Notes: generated by a model not told the origin, from the letters alone. Shown: positions 20,098 to 31,049, numbered from the stretch's first letter. The stretch is DNA of 64,000 bases from Blastococcus sp. TML/M2B (GCF_016612865.1 NZ_JAENZZ010000002.1:992001-1056000), one strand, 5' to 3'. Translations and numbers: made by a program.

Positions 20098-20970
20098 TCA
20101 GGCCCCCAGCCACTCCTCGGTGAGCGACCCGGTCGCCACCAGCACCGCGGGCCCGGTGAGCACCGTCGTCCGGGGGTCGATCTGCACCGACAGGCGACCC
20201 CCGGGCACGTCCACGACGACGGTGCCCTCGGTCCGGCCGGCGGCGGCCAGGGCGGTGTAGGCCGCCGCGCACGCGCCGGTGCCGCAGGACCGGGTCTCCC
20301 CCACGCCGCGCTCGACCACCCGGAGCCGGATGTGCGCGCCCGGTTCCAGCACGTTGACCAGCTCGACGTTCACGCCCTCGGGGAACAGCCCGGCGTCGAA
20401 CACCGGGCTCCCGGTCAGGTCGAGGGTGTCGACGTCGACCTCGGTGAGGGCCGCCAGGTGCGGGTTGCCCATGGAGACGGCGAGCCCGGAGAACGTGCGG
20501 CCGTCCAGCTCCGCCGTCCCGCGCCCGAACTCCCGGGCCGGCCCCATGTCCACCCAGTAGCCGCCGCCGGTGGCGGCCCCGACCCGGCGCGGGCCGCCGC
20601 GGGTGCCGACGAGCACGCCGTCGGCGCACGCGGCCCGGTCGAGCAGCCCCTCCTCGACGAGCGCGTGGAGGAACAGCCGGATGCCGTTGCCGCACATCTC
20701 GGCGTAGGAGCCGTCGGCGTTGCGGTGGTCCATGAACCACTCGCAGGCGTCCAGGTCCGGCCCGAGGACGGCGGGGGCGTCGGGCACGTGCGCGCTGCGG
20801 ACCAGCCGCAGCACGCCGTCGCCGCCGAGACCCGCGCGCCGGTCGCACAGCCGGCGCACCGTGGCGGCGTCCAGGCGCTCGCCGGTCCAGACCGTGCCGT
20901 CGGGGTCGGGCAGCACCACGAAGTCGTTCTCGGTGCCGTGCCCGAGCAGGACGCGGGGGGTGGCGGTCAC
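20098..20970 (-). CDS. dapF: Diaminopimelate epimerase
   Basis: Converts LL- to meso-diaminopimelate for lysine and peptidoglycan synthesis. It has 290 residues. The two catalytic cysteines are visible in '[10 protein letters not shown]' and '[10 protein letters not shown]', and the substrate-binding '[10 protein letters not shown]' is near the start. The GTG 20970 start overlaps the miaA stop (GTGA), forming the miaA-dapF unit also seen in mycobacteria. Confidence 0.96.
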   Translation of the reverse strand: MTATPRVLLGHGTENDFVVLPDPDGTVWTGERLDAATVRRLCDRRAGLGGDGVLRLVRSAHVPDAPAVLGPDLDACEWFMDHRNADGSYAEMCGNGIRLFLHALVEEGLLDRAACADGVLVGTRGGPRRVGAATGGGYWVDMGPAREFGRGTAELDGRTFSGLAVSMGNPHLAALTEVDVDTLDLTGSPVFDAGLFPEGVNVELVNVLEPGAHIRLRVVERGVGETRSCGTGACAAAYTALAAAGRTEGTVVVDVPGGRLSVQIDPRTTVLTGPAVLVATGSLTEEWLGA

Positions 20971-21902
20971 GCGCCGATCGTACGGTCGGCGATCACGGCG
21001 GCCGCGGCGTCGAGCAGGTCGGGGCGGCCCGCGTCGAGCCAGGTGGTGGTCGCGTCGCGGCGGAACCACGAGCGCTGCCGGCGGACGAACCGGCGGGTGG
21101 TGTTGACCGTCCGCTCCTTCGCCTCCTCCGCGGTCAGCGTGCCGTCGAACTGGGCGAGCACCTGCGCGTAGCCCAGCGCGCGGGACGCCGTCGGCCCCTC
21201 GCGCAGCCCGTCGGCGGCCAGCGCCTCGACCTCCGCGACGAAGCCGGCCGCCCACATCCGGTCCACCCGCAGCGCGACCCGCTCGTCCAGCGCCGCGGGC
21301 TCGCGGTCCAGGCCCAGCACCACGGCCGGGTAGTGCGGCACCGGCTCGGGCATCGTCGCCCGGAACGGGCCGCCGGTGATCTCGACGACCTCCAGCGCGC
21401 GCACGATCCGCCGTCCGTTGCCGGGCAGCACGGCGGCCGCGGCGGCCGGGTCGACCCCGGCCAGCCGCGCGTGCAGCGCCGCCGGCCCGAGCTCGGCGAG
21501 CTCGGCCTCCAGCCGCGCGCGCACGGCGGGGTCGGTGCCCGGGAAGTCCAGCTCGTCGAGCACCGCCCGGACGTACAGTCCCGAGCCGCCGACCAGCAGC
21601 GGGACGACGCCGGCGGCGCGCAGCCGGTCGATCTCGGCGCGCGCCCGCTGCCGGTACTCGGCGACCGAGGCGGGTTCGCGCACGTGCCAGAGGTCGAGCA
21701 GGTGGTGCGGGACGCCGCCGCGCTCCGCCTCGTCCGGCTTGGCGGTGCCGATGTCCATGCCGCGGTAGAGCTGCATGGAGTCGGCGTTGACCACCTCCCC
21801 GCCGAGCCGGCGGGCCAGCCGCACGGCGAGCGCGGTCTTGCCCGTCGCGGTAGGGCCGACGACGGCGACGACCGGCGGCGCTCCGCTCACCGGTCCGCTC
21901 AC
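20967..21902 (-). CDS. miaA: tRNA dimethylallyltransferase MiaA
   Basis: Adds the dimethylallyl group to A37 of tRNAs reading UNN codons, the substrate later methylthiolated by MiaB (encoded 2.5 kb away). The P-loop '[12 protein letters not shown]' is near the start, with '[18 protein letters not shown]' and '[14 protein letters not shown]' typical of the family. About 311 aa. GTG 21902 overlaps the preceding gene's stop; GTG 21890 would also serve. Confidence 0.96.
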   Translation of the reverse strand: MSGPVSGAPPVVAVVGPTATGKTALAVRLARRLGGEVVNADSMQLYRGMDIGTAKPDEAERGGVPHHLLDLWHVREPASVAEYRQRARAEIDRLRAAGVVPLLVGGSGLYVRAVLDELDFPGTDPAVRARLEAELAELGPAALHARLAGVDPAAAAAVLPGNGRRIVRALEVVEITGGPFRATMPEPVPHYPAVVLGLDREPAALDERVALRVDRMWAAGFVAEVEALAADGLREGPTASRALGYAQVLAQFDGTLTAEEAKERTVNTTRRFVRRQRSWFRRDATTTWLDAGRPDLLDAAAAVIADRTIGA

Positions 21903-22624
21903 CGGACCGCCCAGTCGGCCACGAGGTAGCCGACGCCGAGAGGGGCGGTCGCGGCACGCAGCGAGGCGACGACAGCGCGGTCGGCGAGCGCCCGCCCGAC
22001 CGCTCGCCACACCGGGACGCCGGCGGCCAGGAGCCGCTCGCCCTCGGCGGCGTCGAGCGCGGCCAGGGCGGCGGCGTCCCCGCGCCCGAGCGCGCCGGCG
22101 ACGGCGGCGTCGAAGGGCTCGGCGGCCGGGTCGAGGTGGCCGGGCGCCTTGACGCTGCGGCGCGCCGAGCCGTCGCCCATCGCCAGCACGCCGACCCGGC
22201 CGGGCAGCGACCGCACCAGGCCGGGCAGGTCGTCGGGCCCGACGCCGACGCGCACACCGGCGTGGCCGGCCTGGTCCAGCAGCCACGCGCCGAGCAGGTG
22301 CGGCAGCGGCACCCGGCGCCCGCCCGGGCGGACCCGCCCGCTGAACGGCAGCTCCAGGTCCACGCCGAAGCCGCGCAGGTCACCGGCGTCGCCGTCGCCG
22401 AACCGCAGCCCCGCCGCGGGTCCGGCCCCGACCACGACGACCACCTCCGGCTCCGCCCCGAGCACCGCGGTCACGGCGTCGACGCATGCGGCACGCAGGG
22501 CCGCGGTGGCCGCGTCCGGCGTCCCCTCCACGGCCGGCAGCAGCAGCGGCGGAGCCGGGCAGAAGGCGACGCGGACCCCGTCCGGGGCGAACGGGACCGG
22601 AGACCTCCCGGGATCGGCACTCAC
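21899..22624 (-). CDS. Ala/Val-rich conserved protein, extradiol-dioxygenase-like fold (Rv2728c position)
   Basis: A 241-residue protein immediately upstream of and coupled to miaA. It has '[16 protein letters not shown]' near the start, '[16 protein letters not shown]', a middle '[15 protein letters not shown]', and a '[19 protein letters not shown]' segment resembling the LigB-type (class III extradiol dioxygenase) fold, but without a clear metal-binding set. The equivalent gene sits beside miaA in mycobacteria as a hypothetical. The GTG 22624 start leaves only 40 bases to the divergent DUF349 gene. Function unknown. Confidence 0.7.
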   Translation of the reverse strand: MSADPGRSPVPFAPDGVRVAFCPAPPLLLPAVEGTPDAATAALRAACVDAVTAVLGAEPEVVVVVGAGPAAGLRFGDGDAGDLRGFGVDLELPFSGRVRPGGRRVPLPHLLGAWLLDQAGHAGVRVGVGPDDLPGLVRSLPGRVGVLAMGDGSARRSVKAPGHLDPAAEPFDAAVAGALGRGDAAALAALDAAEGERLLAAGVPVWRAVGRALADRAVVASLRAATAPLGVGYLVADWAVR

Positions 22625-22664
22625 ATCCAGCAGTGTCGCCGATGCGACGTGGGACACTTCCGGG

Positions 22665-24332
22665 GTGTCGAGCACGGACAACCCCGGCAGCGGGGCGCAG
22701 CAGGCCACTCCACCGGTTGTGGGGACCCCCGACGGAGCGGGCCCGGAGGTGGAACAGGTACCGACGGCGGTGACGCCGGAGGCGGGCACCCCCGAGGCCC
22801 CGGCCCCCGGCGACGCCGCCCTCCCCGACCCCACCGGCGAGGCGACCGCCCAGGCCGCCCCGGCCGCGGCGCCGCAGGGCGCCGAGCCCGAGGTGGCGGT
22901 CCCGGCGGCGGAGACGCTGGAGACGGTGGCCCCCGAGGCCGCGGTCCCCCCGGCGGAGGAGCTCCCGCCCGCGGTCCCGGACGCGGCCCTCCCCGCTGAC
23001 GGCGGGACGCCCTCGGCGCCCGACGCCGAGACCCCGCCCGCCGCGGGCTCGGCCGGCCCCGCCGTGCCGCCGCCCGCTCCCGCCGTCCCCTCCCCCGCCT
23101 CGATCGCCCCCTCCGCCGCCGGCAGCGACCCGTCCCAGTGGGGCCGGGTCGACGAGGACGGCACCGTCTACGTCCGCACCGCCGAGGGCGAGCGCGCCGT
23201 CGGGTCCTGGCAGGCCGGCGAGCCCGTGGCCGGGCTGGCCCACTACGCCCGCCGCTTCGACGACCTCGCCACCGAGGTCACCCTGCTCGAGGCGCGGCTC
23301 AAGGCGCACACCGGCAACCCGGCCGAGATCAAGAGCAAGGCGCAGACGCTCGCCGACTCGATCCCGACCGCCGCCGCCGTCGGCGACCTCGAGGGCCTGG
23401 CCGCCCGCGCCCGCGCCATGGTCGGCACCGCCGACTCGGCCGCGGCCGAGTCCCGCGCCGAGAAGGCCGCCGCGCGCGCGGCCCAGGTGGCCCGCAAGGA
23501 GGCGCTGGCCGCCGAGGCCGAGCAGATCGCCGCCGAGTCCACCTCGTGGAAGGCCGCCGGCGACCGGCTCAAGGCCATCGTCGAGGAGTGGAAGACCATC
23601 CGCGGCATCGACCGCAAGACCGACGAGGCGCTGTGGACCCGCTTCGCCGCCGCGCGTGACGCGTTCGGCCGCCGCCGGGGCGCGCACTTCGCCCAGCTGG
23701 ACACCCAGCGCGGCGAGGCCCGCGCGGCCAAGCAGGAGCTGATCAAGGAGGCGCAGCGGCTGGCCACCTCCACCGAGTGGGGGCCGACCAGCGCGGCCAT
23801 GCGCTCGCTCATGGACCGCTGGAAGGCGGTGCCCCGTACCGGCCGCGACGGCGACGACGACCTGTGGAAGCAGTTCCGCGCCGCGCAGGACGTCTTCTTC
23901 GCCGCCCGCGCCGAGTCGGACAAGGCCCGGACCAGCGAGGAGACCGCCAACCAGGCGCTCAAGGAGGAGCTGCTGGCCGAGGCGGAGAAGCTCGACCCGG
24001 CCAAGGACCTGCGCGGGGCGCAGAACGCGCTGCGCAAGATCCAGGAGCGCTACGACGCCATCGGGCACGTGCCGCGCGGCGTGATGCGGCAGCTCGAGGA
24101 CCGCATGCAGGCCGTGGAGCAGAAGGTGCGCGGCGCCGCCGACGCCGGCCGCCCGCGCGCCGCCGCGGAGAACCCGATGGTCACCTCGATGCGCGCCGCG
24201 GTCACCAAGGCCGAGGAGCAGCTGGCGAAGGCCGAGGCCGCCGGCGACCAGCGCCGCATCGCCGAGGCGCAGGCCAACCTGGCCACCCGCCGCGAGTGGC
24301 TGGCCGAGGCGGAGAAGTCCGCCCGCCGGTAA
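22665..24332 (+). CDS. DUF349 coiled-coil protein with disordered N-terminus
   Basis: A 555-residue protein. Residues 1 to about 155 are a Pro/Ala/Glu/Thr-rich disordered region. The rest is helical, with repeated DUF349 units marked by 'W' and 'F' positions such as '[20 protein letters not shown]', '[20 protein letters not shown]' and '[15 protein letters not shown]', ending in a basic coiled coil. DUF349 proteins are widespread in actinobacteria; function is not established. GTG 22665 is the only start before the conserved part consistent with the divergent neighbour 40 bases away. A strong hairpin follows the stop. Confidence 0.85.
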   Translation: MSSTDNPGSGAQQATPPVVGTPDGAGPEVEQVPTAVTPEAGTPEAPAPGDAALPDPTGEATAQAAPAAAPQGAEPEVAVPAAETLETVAPEAAVPPAEELPPAVPDAALPADGGTPSAPDAETPPAAGSAGPAVPPPAPAVPSPASIAPSAAGSDPSQWGRVDEDGTVYVRTAEGERAVGSWQAGEPVAGLAHYARRFDDLATEVTLLEARLKAHTGNPAEIKSKAQTLADSIPTAAAVGDLEGLAARARAMVGTADSAAAESRAEKAAARAAQVARKEALAAEAEQIAAESTSWKAAGDRLKAIVEEWKTIRGIDRKTDEALWTRFAAARDAFGRRRGAHFAQLDTQRGEARAAKQELIKEAQRLATSTEWGPTSAAMRSLMDRWKAVPRTGRDGDDDLWKQFRAAQDVFFAARAESDKARTSEETANQALKEELLAEAEKLDPAKDLRGAQNALRKIQERYDAIGHVPRGVMRQLEDRMQAVEQKVRGAADAGRPRAAAENPMVTSMRAAVTKAEEQLAKAEAAGDQRRIAEAQANLATRREWLAEAEKSARR

Positions 24333-24345
24333 CGGCCACGACGCG

Positions 24346-24378
24346 GAAGGGCCCCGTCCGGTTCGGACGGGGCCCTTC
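24346..24378. terminator. Bidirectional terminator hairpin
   Basis: A 14-base perfect stem (GAAGGGCCCCGTCC with its complement) closes on a short loop between the convergent DUF349 and miaB genes. GC-rich without a long T-run, as is usual here. Confidence 0.8.
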
Positions 24379-24390
24379 TCGCGCGCGGGA

Positions 24391-25869
24391 TCAGCAGCCG
24401 GAGGCGAGCACCGGCAGCGGAGCGGGGACGCCGATCCGCGGCATGCCCAGCGAGACGCCCGGGGTGGTCGGGCGGGTGCCCGCCTCGGCCGCGTCGCCGG
24501 CCCGGGTGCGCCGGTGCGCGAGCAGCAGCCCGTCGGCCACGAGGAAGTGCGGCTTGGCATCGGTGACGACGGTCTCGACGACGTCGCCGGGCCGGACGCC
24601 GTCCGCGGCGGTGAAGTGGACCAGGCGACCGTCGCGCGCCCGGCCGGAGAGCCGGCCCGTGGCGGCGTCCTTGCTGCCCTCGCCGGCGGCGACGAGCAGC
24701 TCGACCCGCCGGCCGACCTGCGCGCGGTTCTCCGCCCAGCTGATCTCGTCCTGCAGGGCGGTCAGCCGCAGGTACCGCTCCTGCACGACCTCCTTGGGCA
24801 GCTGCTCGTCCATCTCGGCGGCCGGCGTGCCGGGGCGCTTGGAGTACTGGAAGGTGAAGGCGCTGGCGAAGCGGGCCTGCCGCACGACCTCGAGGGTCTG
24901 CTCGAAGTCGGCTTCGGTCTCGCGGGGGAAGCCCACGATGATGTCGGTGGTGATCGCGGCGTCGGGCATCGCGGCGCGGACGCGCTCGATGATGCCCAGG
25001 TAGCGGTCCTGCCGGTAGCCGCGGCGCATCCGGCGCAGCACGTCGTCGGACCCCGACTGCAGCGGCATGTGCAACTGGTGGCACACCGCGGGCGTCTCGG
25101 CCATGGCGGTGATGACGTCGTCGGTGAACTCGCGCGGGTGCGGGCTGGTGAAGCGGATCCGCTCCAGGCCCTCGATCCGGCCGGCCGAGCGGAGCAGGTC
25201 GGCGAAGGCGCCCCGCTCGCGGAACTCCACGCCGTAGGCGTTCACGTTCTGCCCGAGCAGGGTCACCTCGAGCACGCCCTGGTCGACCAGCGCCTGCACC
25301 TCGGCGAGGATCTCGCCCGGGCGGCGGTCCTTCTCCTTGCCGCGCAGCGCCGGGACGATGCAGAACGTGCAGGTGTTGTTGCAGCCCACGCTGATCGACA
25401 CCCAGCCGGAGTGCGCGGAGTCCCGCTTCGCGGGCAGCGTCGAGGGGAAGACCTCGAGGGACTCGACGATCTCGACCTGCGCCTCGGCGTTGTGCCGGGC
25501 GCGGTCCAGCAGCGCCGGGAGCGAGCCCACGTTGTGCGTGCCGAAGACGACGTCGACCCACGGCGCGCGCCGGACGATCTCGCCGCGGTCCTTCTGCGCC
25601 AGGCAACCGCCGACGGCGATCTGCATGCCCGGGCGGGCGTCCTTCACCGGGCGCAGGTGACCCAGGTTGCCGTAGAGCCGGTTGTCGGCGTTCTCCCGGA
25701 CCGCGCAGGTGTTGAGGACGACGACGTCGGCCTCGTCCCCCTCGGCGGCGGCCCGGTAGCCGGCCTGCTCCAGCAGCCCCGAGAGCCGCTCGGAGTCGTG
25801 CACGTTCATCTGGCACCCGTAGGTGCGCACCCGGTAGGTGCGCTCGGGGCTCTCCACTGCGCTCTCCAT
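24391..25869 (-). CDS. miaB: tRNA-2-methylthio-N6-dimethylallyladenosine synthase MiaB
   Basis: Radical-SAM methylthiotransferase that adds methylthio to i6A37. It has 492 residues: the N-terminal UPF0004 cysteines ('TYGCQMN', 'NTCAVRENA', 'VGGCLAQK'), the radical SAM triad in '[17 protein letters not shown]', and a C-terminal TRAM domain (about 395-450). The last 45 residues are a non-conserved Pro/Gly-rich tail. ATG 25869 is chosen; an in-frame ATG lies 15 bases later. Confidence 0.96.
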   Translation of the reverse strand: MESAVESPERTYRVRTYGCQMNVHDSERLSGLLEQAGYRAAAEGDEADVVVLNTCAVRENADNRLYGNLGHLRPVKDARPGMQIAVGGCLAQKDRGEIVRRAPWVDVVFGTHNVGSLPALLDRARHNAEAQVEIVESLEVFPSTLPAKRDSAHSGWVSISVGCNNTCTFCIVPALRGKEKDRRPGEILAEVQALVDQGVLEVTLLGQNVNAYGVEFRERGAFADLLRSAGRIEGLERIRFTSPHPREFTDDVITAMAETPAVCHQLHMPLQSGSDDVLRRMRRGYRQDRYLGIIERVRAAMPDAAITTDIIVGFPRETEADFEQTLEVVRQARFASAFTFQYSKRPGTPAAEMDEQLPKEVVQERYLRLTALQDEISWAENRAQVGRRVELLVAAGEGSKDAATGRLSGRARDGRLVHFTAADGVRPGDVVETVVTDAKPHFLVADGLLLAHRRTRAGDAAEAGTRPTTPGVSLGMPRIGVPAPLPVLASGC

Positions 25870-26014
25870 GACAGGAGCGAGCGTACGGCGCGGGTGCCGG
25901 CGGCCGGCCGCGCGAGCCGCTCCCCGGCCACCGCCCGGTGCCCCGCACGGGTGGAACCGGTCGTTCGTTACCCCTTCGTGATCCCACGGTTCGGGATCCG
26001 GGCCCTCCCGGCTC

Positions 26015-26020
26015 TAGTCT
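26015..26020 (+). promoter_or_regulatory. -10 element of a probable leaderless promoter for gluA
   Basis: TAGTCT ends six bases before the GTG at 26027 and no ribosome site is present, the layout of a leaderless transcript. No confident -35 is seen. Confidence 0.5.
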
Positions 26021-26026
26021 CCCGGG

Positions 26027-26784
26027 GTGACCAGCCGTCCTCAGGGAGAACCCCTCGTCCGCCTCACGGGCGTCAACAAGTGGTTCGGCGACCTGCACGT
26101 GCTGCAGGACATCGACCTGACCATCGACCGCGGCGAGGTCGTCGTGGTCATCGGCCCCTCGGGGTCCGGGAAGTCGACCCTCTGCCGCACCATCAACCGG
26201 CTCGAGGGCATCGAGCAGGGCGAGATCACCATCGACGGCCAGCGGCTGCCCGAGGAGGGCAAGCAGCTCGCCCGGCTGCGCAGCGACGTCGGCATGGTGT
26301 TCCAGAGCTTCAACCTGTTCGCGCACAAGACGATCCTCGAGAACGTCAGCCTCGGGCCGATCAAGGTGCGCAAGCACTCCAAGGCCGACGCCGAGAAGCG
26401 CGCCCGCGAGCTGCTCGACCGCGTAGGCGTCGGGGCGCAGGCCGACAAGTACCCGGCCCAGCTCTCCGGCGGCCAGCAGCAGCGGGTGGCCATCGCCCGG
26501 GCGCTGGCGATGCGGAGCCCAAGGTCATGCTCTTCGACGAGCCGACCTCGGCGCTGGACCCCGAGATGATCAACGAGGTCCTCGACGTGATGACCTCGCT
26601 GGCCCGGGACGGCATGACGATGGTCGTCGTCACCCACGAGATGGGGTTCGCCCGCCGCGCGGCCAACCGCGTCGTGTTCATGGACGGCGGCCGGGTCGTC
26701 GAGTCCGCCGACCCGGAGTCGTTCTTCACGAACCCGCAGTCCGACCGGGCCAAGGACTTCCTGTCCAAGATCCTCAACCACTGA
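26027..26784 (+). CDS. gluA: Amino-acid (glutamate-type) ABC transporter ATPase, frame broken at 26512-26514
   Basis: ATP-hydrolysing subunit of a polar amino-acid importer. Walker A 'GPSGSGKST', Q-loop '[15 protein letters not shown]' and signature 'LSGGQQQR' are in the first frame. Walker B '[15 protein letters not shown]' and the H-loop '[12 protein letters not shown]' follow in the second. Two extra bases after 'ARALAM' cause the break; repair gives 251 aa, the family length. The break is on the 500-bp grid. First gene of a four-gene operon (ATPase, binding protein, two permeases), the gluABCD order of Corynebacterium. Confidence 0.92.
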
Positions 26785-26801
26785 CCACCGAAGGGATCAC
26801 C

Positions 26802-27695
26802 ATGCGCATCACCCGCTACGCCGCCACCGCGGCCCTCCTGAGCCTGGCGCTCGCCGCCTGCTCCAGCGACGCCGGCAACGAGAACGAGCAGGCCGCCGAC
26901 GAGACCGCCGCCGTCGAGACCGACGTCGAGTTCCCCGAGGGCTCCACCATGGCCCGGCTGAACGAGGCCGGCTCGATCACCATCGGCACCAAGTTCGACC
27001 AGCCCGGCTTCGGTCTGCTCAACCCGCAGACCCAGCAGCCCGAGGGCTTCGACGTCGAGATCGCCAAGATCATCGCCGCCGAGCTGGGCATCGAGGCCGA
27101 CGACATCGAGTGGACCGAGACGGTCTCGGCGAACCGCGAGCCGTTCATCCAGAACGGCCAGGTCGACATCGTCGTCGCCACCTACACCATCAACGACACC
27201 CGCAAGCAGGTCGTCGACTTCGCCGGGCCGTACTACGAGGCCGGGCAGGACATCATGGTCGCCAAGGACAACCCCGAGGGCATCGAGGGCCCGGACGACC
27301 TGGCCGGCAAGACGGTCTGCTCGGTCGAGGGCTCGACGCCGGCGCAGAACATCCGGGACAACTACCCGGAGGCGCAGCTGGTCACCTACGACGTGTACTC
27401 CAAGTGCGCCGACGACCTGAAGAACGGCAACGTCCAGGCCGTCACCACCGACAACGTCATCCTCACCGGCCTGGTCGCCGGCAGCCCCGACGCCTTCGAG
27501 CTGGTCGGCAACCCGTTCACGGCCGAGCCCTACGGCATCGGCCTGAAGAAGGGTGACGACGAGTTCCGTGCCTTCATCAACGACGTCCTCGAGGGCGCGT
27601 TCGAGGACGGCACCTGGGAGGCGGCGTGGGACCGCACCGCGGGCGCCATCAGCGGCACCGAGGCCCCCGAGCCGCCGAAGGTCGACCGCTACTGA
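26802..27695 (+). CDS. gluB: Substrate-binding lipoprotein of the glutamate-type ABC transporter
   Basis: Extracellular solute receptor of 297 aa. A signal peptide ending in the lipobox 'LAAC' (Cys20) anchors it to the membrane. The SBP type-3 fold shows 'GTKFDQPGFGLLNPQTQ', 'EGFDVEIAKIIAAELG' and 'VDIVVATYTINDTRKQVVDF', typical of glutamate/glutamine/aspartate binders. Spacing to gluA is 17 bases with GAAGGGA as ribosome site. A hairpin follows the stop. Confidence 0.94.
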   Translation: MRITRYAATAALLSLALAACSSDAGNENEQAADETAAVETDVEFPEGSTMARLNEAGSITIGTKFDQPGFGLLNPQTQQPEGFDVEIAKIIAAELGIEADDIEWTETVSANREPFIQNGQVDIVVATYTINDTRKQVVDFAGPYYEAGQDIMVAKDNPEGIEGPDDLAGKTVCSVEGSTPAQNIRDNYPEAQLVTYDVYSKCADDLKNGNVQAVTTDNVILTGLVAGSPDAFELVGNPFTAEPYGIGLKKGDDEFRAFINDVLEGAFEDGTWEAAWDRTAGAISGTEAPEPPKVDRY

Positions 27696-27706
27696 CCGCC
27701 GCCGGG

Positions 27707-27733
27707 TGGGGAGCCGGTGCACCCGGCTCCCCA
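27707..27733 (+). terminator. Intra-operon hairpin after the binding-protein gene
   Basis: An 11-base stem TGGGGAGCCGG with its complement. Hairpins here in such operons usually limit read-through and stabilise the binding-protein mRNA, raising its yield over the permeases. Confidence 0.6.
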
Positions 27734-27762
27734 TCCGCGCTGCCTGACCGAGAGGGGGCGAG

Positions 27763-28413
27763 ATGTCCTTCCTGGCCGACAACTTCACGCTCCTGCGGGA
27801 CGCGTTCCTGACGACCCTGTCGCTGGCTGTGGTCAGCGGCATCTGCGCCCTCGTGATCGGCACGCTGCTCACCGCGATGCGGGTGAGCCCGGTCGCCCCG
27901 CTGCGGGGTGCGGCCGGCTTCTACGTCGAGGTCTTCCGCAACACCCCGCTGACGGTGGTGTTCTTCTTCCTCGCGTTCGGCATCGTCCAGATCGACCTGC
28001 AGTTCCCCTCGCGGTTCATCACCGCCGTGGCGGCCCTGTCCCTCTACACCGCCGCGTTCGTCTCCGAGGCGCTGCGCTCGGGCATCAACTCGGTGCCCCC
28101 GGGCCAGGCCGAGGCCGCCCGCGCCCTGGGCCTGGACTTCCGGCAGACGCTCACCTCGATCGTCCTGCCCCAGGCGTTCCGGACCGTCGTCCCGCCGCTG
28201 GGCAACGTGTGGATCGCGCTGGCGAAGAACACCTCGATCGCCGCGGGCTTCGCCGTCACCGACCTGACCGCGGCGCTGCAGCGGCTGACCAACCAGAACG
28301 CCGACCAGCTGCTCGTCGTCTTCCTCGCGATCGTCTGCGGGTACCTCGTGATCACCCTCCCCTCCGCCTGGCTGATCGGTGTCATCGAGCGGCGGACGGC
28401 GGTGCTGCGATGA
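27763..28413 (+). CDS. gluC: ABC transporter permease (glutamate type)
   Basis: Inner-membrane channel subunit of 216 aa with about five TM helices. The EAA loop 'GQAEAARALGLDFRQTLTSI' contacts the ATPase. 'EVFRNTPLTVVFFFLAFG' is typical of His/Glu/Gln-type permeases. Its stop overlaps the next permease start (ATGA). Confidence 0.94.
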   Translation: MSFLADNFTLLRDAFLTTLSLAVVSGICALVIGTLLTAMRVSPVAPLRGAAGFYVEVFRNTPLTVVFFFLAFGIVQIDLQFPSRFITAVAALSLYTAAFVSEALRSGINSVPPGQAEAARALGLDFRQTLTSIVLPQAFRTVVPPLGNVWIALAKNTSIAAGFAVTDLTAALQRLTNQNADQLLVVFLAIVCGYLVITLPSAWLIGVIERRTAVLR

Positions 28414-29303
28414 CCGCCAACGTCCTCTTCGACATCCCCGGGCCGCGCGCCCGCCGGCGTCACCGCATCGGCACCTTCGTCGGCGGCCTCGTCGTCCTCG
28501 CGCTCATCGGCCTGGGTCTGTGGCGGCTGGGCTCCAACGGCCAGCTCGAAGCCGAGCGCTGGGCGGTGCTGTTCGACTCGAGCAGCGGCGTTCCGCAGGC
28601 CTTCGGCCGCGCCCTGGTCGACACCCTCCAGGTCGCCGCGGTCGGCATGGTCGCCGCGACCGTGCTGGGGGCGCTGCTCGCCGTCGGCCGGCTCTCCGAC
28701 CACGCCTGGGTGCGCGTCCCGGTCACCACGGTCATCGAGTTCTTCCGCGCCGTGCCGCTGCTGATCCTGATCCTGTTCTGCCTGCTGTACCTGCCCACCG
28801 TCGGCCTGGACATCGGCCCGTTCGGGGCGCTGGCGCTCGGCCTGACGCTCTACAACATGGCCGTCCTCGCCGAGATCTTCCGGGCCGGCATCCTCTCGGT
28901 GGACCGCGGGCAGCGCGAGGCCGCGTTCGCGATCGGCATGCGCAAGTACCAGGTGATGACGCTGGTCCTGCTGCCGCAGGCGGTGCGGCGGATGCTGCCG
29001 GTGCTGATCGCCCAGCTGGTCGTCCTGCTGAAGGACTCCTCGCTCGGCTTCATCGTCGGCTACTTCGAGCTGCTCCGTCAGGCGCGCAGCCTGGTGGAGT
29101 TCTTCAACTTCCGGTTCGGCGACCGGTACACCTTCCAGATCTACGTCGCCGCGGCGGTCATCTACATCGTCGTGAACGTCCTGCTGTCGCTCCTGGCGCG
29201 CTACGTCGAGCGGCGCACGCGCACGAACCGCAAGACGGCCGCGACCGAGGAGCTCGAGCTGCCGGCCGACGTCCAGATGGGTGGAGGCGGCGGAACCGTC
29301 TGA
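28410..29303 (+). CDS. gluD: ABC transporter permease (glutamate type)
   Basis: Second permease of the heterodimeric channel, 297 aa. It has a longer N-terminus with a first TM ('IGTFVGGLVVLALIGLGLW'), the conserved 'EFFRAVPLLILILFCLLY' and the EAA loop 'GQREAAFAIGMRKYQVM'. The C-terminus is charged and Gly-rich. ATG 28410 overlaps the gluC stop. Confidence 0.94.
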   Translation: MTANVLFDIPGPRARRRHRIGTFVGGLVVLALIGLGLWRLGSNGQLEAERWAVLFDSSSGVPQAFGRALVDTLQVAAVGMVAATVLGALLAVGRLSDHAWVRVPVTTVIEFFRAVPLLILILFCLLYLPTVGLDIGPFGALALGLTLYNMAVLAEIFRAGILSVDRGQREAAFAIGMRKYQVMTLVLLPQAVRRMLPVLIAQLVVLLKDSSLGFIVGYFELLRQARSLVEFFNFRFGDRYTFQIYVAAAVIYIVVNVLLSLLARYVERRTRTNRKTAATEELELPADVQMGGGGGTV

Positions 29304-29305
29304 CC

Positions 29306-29333
29306 GGCCCGGACCCGACCGGGGGTCCGGGCC
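29306..29333 (+). terminator. Terminator hairpin of the glu operon
   Basis: GGCCCGGACC pairs with GGTCCGGGCC starting three bases after the gluD stop. No T-run. Confidence 0.65.
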
Positions 29334-29433
29334 GCCCACCGGCCAGAATCTCGCCACGCCCGGCCTCAAGAGCCCTGCTCCGGCGCCCGATGGGAGACCC
29401 TGGCACTCCCCCACCGGAAAGGCGAGCGCGACC

Positions 29434-30291
29434 GTGACCGTGACGACGGGTTCCCCCCGCCCGGCTGCCGCGCCGATCCCGGCCGACGGCCTCGCCGGCG
29501 ACCCGGCGTCCCGCACCCCCGCGCGACCGCGCTGGTGGGTCGAGTTCGCCGTCGTGGGCGCGCTCTACGCCGTCTACTCGCTGGTGCGCAACAGCGTGGG
29601 GGACGTCGTGGCCCGCGCATACGCCAACGGACGGGAGATCCTCGCCCTGGAGGACGGCTGGGGGCTGGCCGTCGAGCGCGGGCTCAACCGGTGGGTGCAC
29701 GACAACGACGTGGTCTCCGCCGCGGTCGCGCTGCACTACGCGACGCTGCACTTCCTGGTCACCCCCGCGGTGCTGGTCTGGCTGTTCTTCCGCCGGCCGA
29801 CGCGGTACCGGGTGAGCAGCGCCGTCCTCGTGGTCACGACCGCGCTGGCGCTCATCGGCTTCTACTGGCTGCCGACCGCTCCGCCGCGGCTGCTCGGCGA
29901 GGAGGGCTTCGTCGACGTGATGAGCCAGACCTCGTCGTGGGGCTGGTGGCCGTCGTCGGGGACGCCGGGGTCCGACGCGATCTCCAACCAGTTCGCCGCC
30001 ATGCCCTCGCTGCACTGCGCCTGGGCGGTCTGGTGCGGGCTGGTGCTGGTGCTGCACGCCCGGTGGACCTGGCTGCGGCTCGTGGGTGCCGGATACCCGG
30101 CGACGACCTTCTTCGTGGTCCTGGGGTCGGGCAACCACTACCTGCTCGACGTCGTCGGCGGCGTGCTCGTGCTGGCTGCCGGGGCGGCCGTGGTCCTGCT
30201 GGCCTCGTCCGCCGCCACCCGGAGCCGCGCGCCGGAGCCGCTGCACGCCGTGGACCACGACGCAGACGACGCGGTCCCGACCGCCGCCTGA
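29434..30291 (+). CDS. PAP2-like membrane protein (AUR1/inositol-phosphotransferase type)
   Basis: A 285-residue integral membrane protein with about six TM helices. 'FYWLPTAPPRLL', 'QFAAMPSLHCAWAVW' (catalytic His) and 'SGNHYLLDVVGG' (His and Asp) match the PAP2_3/AUR1-type family, which transfers or hydrolyses lipid phosphates. The conserved 'MPSLH' replaces the 'PSGH' of classic PAP2. GTG 29434 follows a GAAAGG site. It is separate from the glu operon, with a terminator between. Substrate unknown. Confidence 0.82.
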   Translation: MTVTTGSPRPAAAPIPADGLAGDPASRTPARPRWWVEFAVVGALYAVYSLVRNSVGDVVARAYANGREILALEDGWGLAVERGLNRWVHDNDVVSAAVALHYATLHFLVTPAVLVWLFFRRPTRYRVSSAVLVVTTALALIGFYWLPTAPPRLLGEEGFVDVMSQTSSWGWWPSSGTPGSDAISNQFAAMPSLHCAWAVWCGLVLVLHARWTWLRLVGAGYPATTFFVVLGSGNHYLLDVVGGVLVLAAGAAVVLLASSAATRSRAPEPLHAVDHDADDAVPTAA

Positions 30292-30349
30292 CCCGCCCGT
30301 CCCACCCGTCGCACGGCTCGGCGCGCCCTCCCTCGACGAGGCCGGAGCC

Positions 30350-30853
30350 GTGGCGAGACTGACCGTCACCATGGAGACCATCCACGCCGGTCGGCGCCGC
30401 AGCCTGCCCCCCGTTCCGCGCACCGCGATCGACGGCGACATGCCGCTCGAGACCGTGGCCAGCGCCGGCGCCCTCGCCCTGGCGCTCGCGGCCGGCGACG
30501 AGCGTGCCGACGACGCCGCCCAGCAGTTCGTCGCCCGCCTCCGCGGTGCCGCGGCCGGGTTCGCCGTCGCCGCCGGTGCCGAGTCCGCCGTCGTCCGAGA
30601 GGTCGTCCCCCCGGCCCGCCACCGCCGCTCGCGCTGCCGCGTCGTGCTGCGGCAGGCCGACGGCCGCCAGACCGACGTGACGTTCCTCGGCCCCGCCGGC
30701 CGCCCGTCCGACGGCGCGCAGCCCGGGTTCGACCTCGACATCACCCGCTGGCTGGCAAGCGGGCAGCTGCGGGACGACGCCTGGCTGGTCCCGGACGCGG
30801 ATGCCCCCGACGGCGTGGCCGTCGACCTGAGCGCGTGGCGCGCGGTGTCCTGA
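30350..30853 (+). CDS. Conserved hypothetical protein
   Basis: A 167-residue soluble protein with an Ala-rich helical middle ('[18 protein letters not shown]') and a C-terminal part with '[19 protein letters not shown]'. I recognise no family. It lies 58 bases after the PAP2-like gene on the same strand. GTG 30350 and ATG 30371 are both possible starts. Confidence 0.55.
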   Translation: MARLTVTMETIHAGRRRSLPPVPRTAIDGDMPLETVASAGALALALAAGDERADDAAQQFVARLRGAAAGFAVAAGAESAVVREVVPPARHRRSRCRVVLRQADGRQTDVTFLGPAGRPSDGAQPGFDLDITRWLASGQLRDDAWLVPDADAPDGVAVDLSAWRAVS

Positions 30854-31049
30854 CCGCCCGGGCAGATCGCACCGGTTCCGCTCCGCCCCGGGTTTCCCTC
30901 TCCGCCCCGGTGGGCGACGATGGCTGTGCCGCCGCTCGCAGCACCCGGGCGGCGTCCGTACCGCGTCATCGACCTCCAGGGGCGACCATGTCCGGACTGC
31001 GCATCACCGACCGACGGGCCTCCGCCCGGCCCCGCACCGGAGCCGCCGC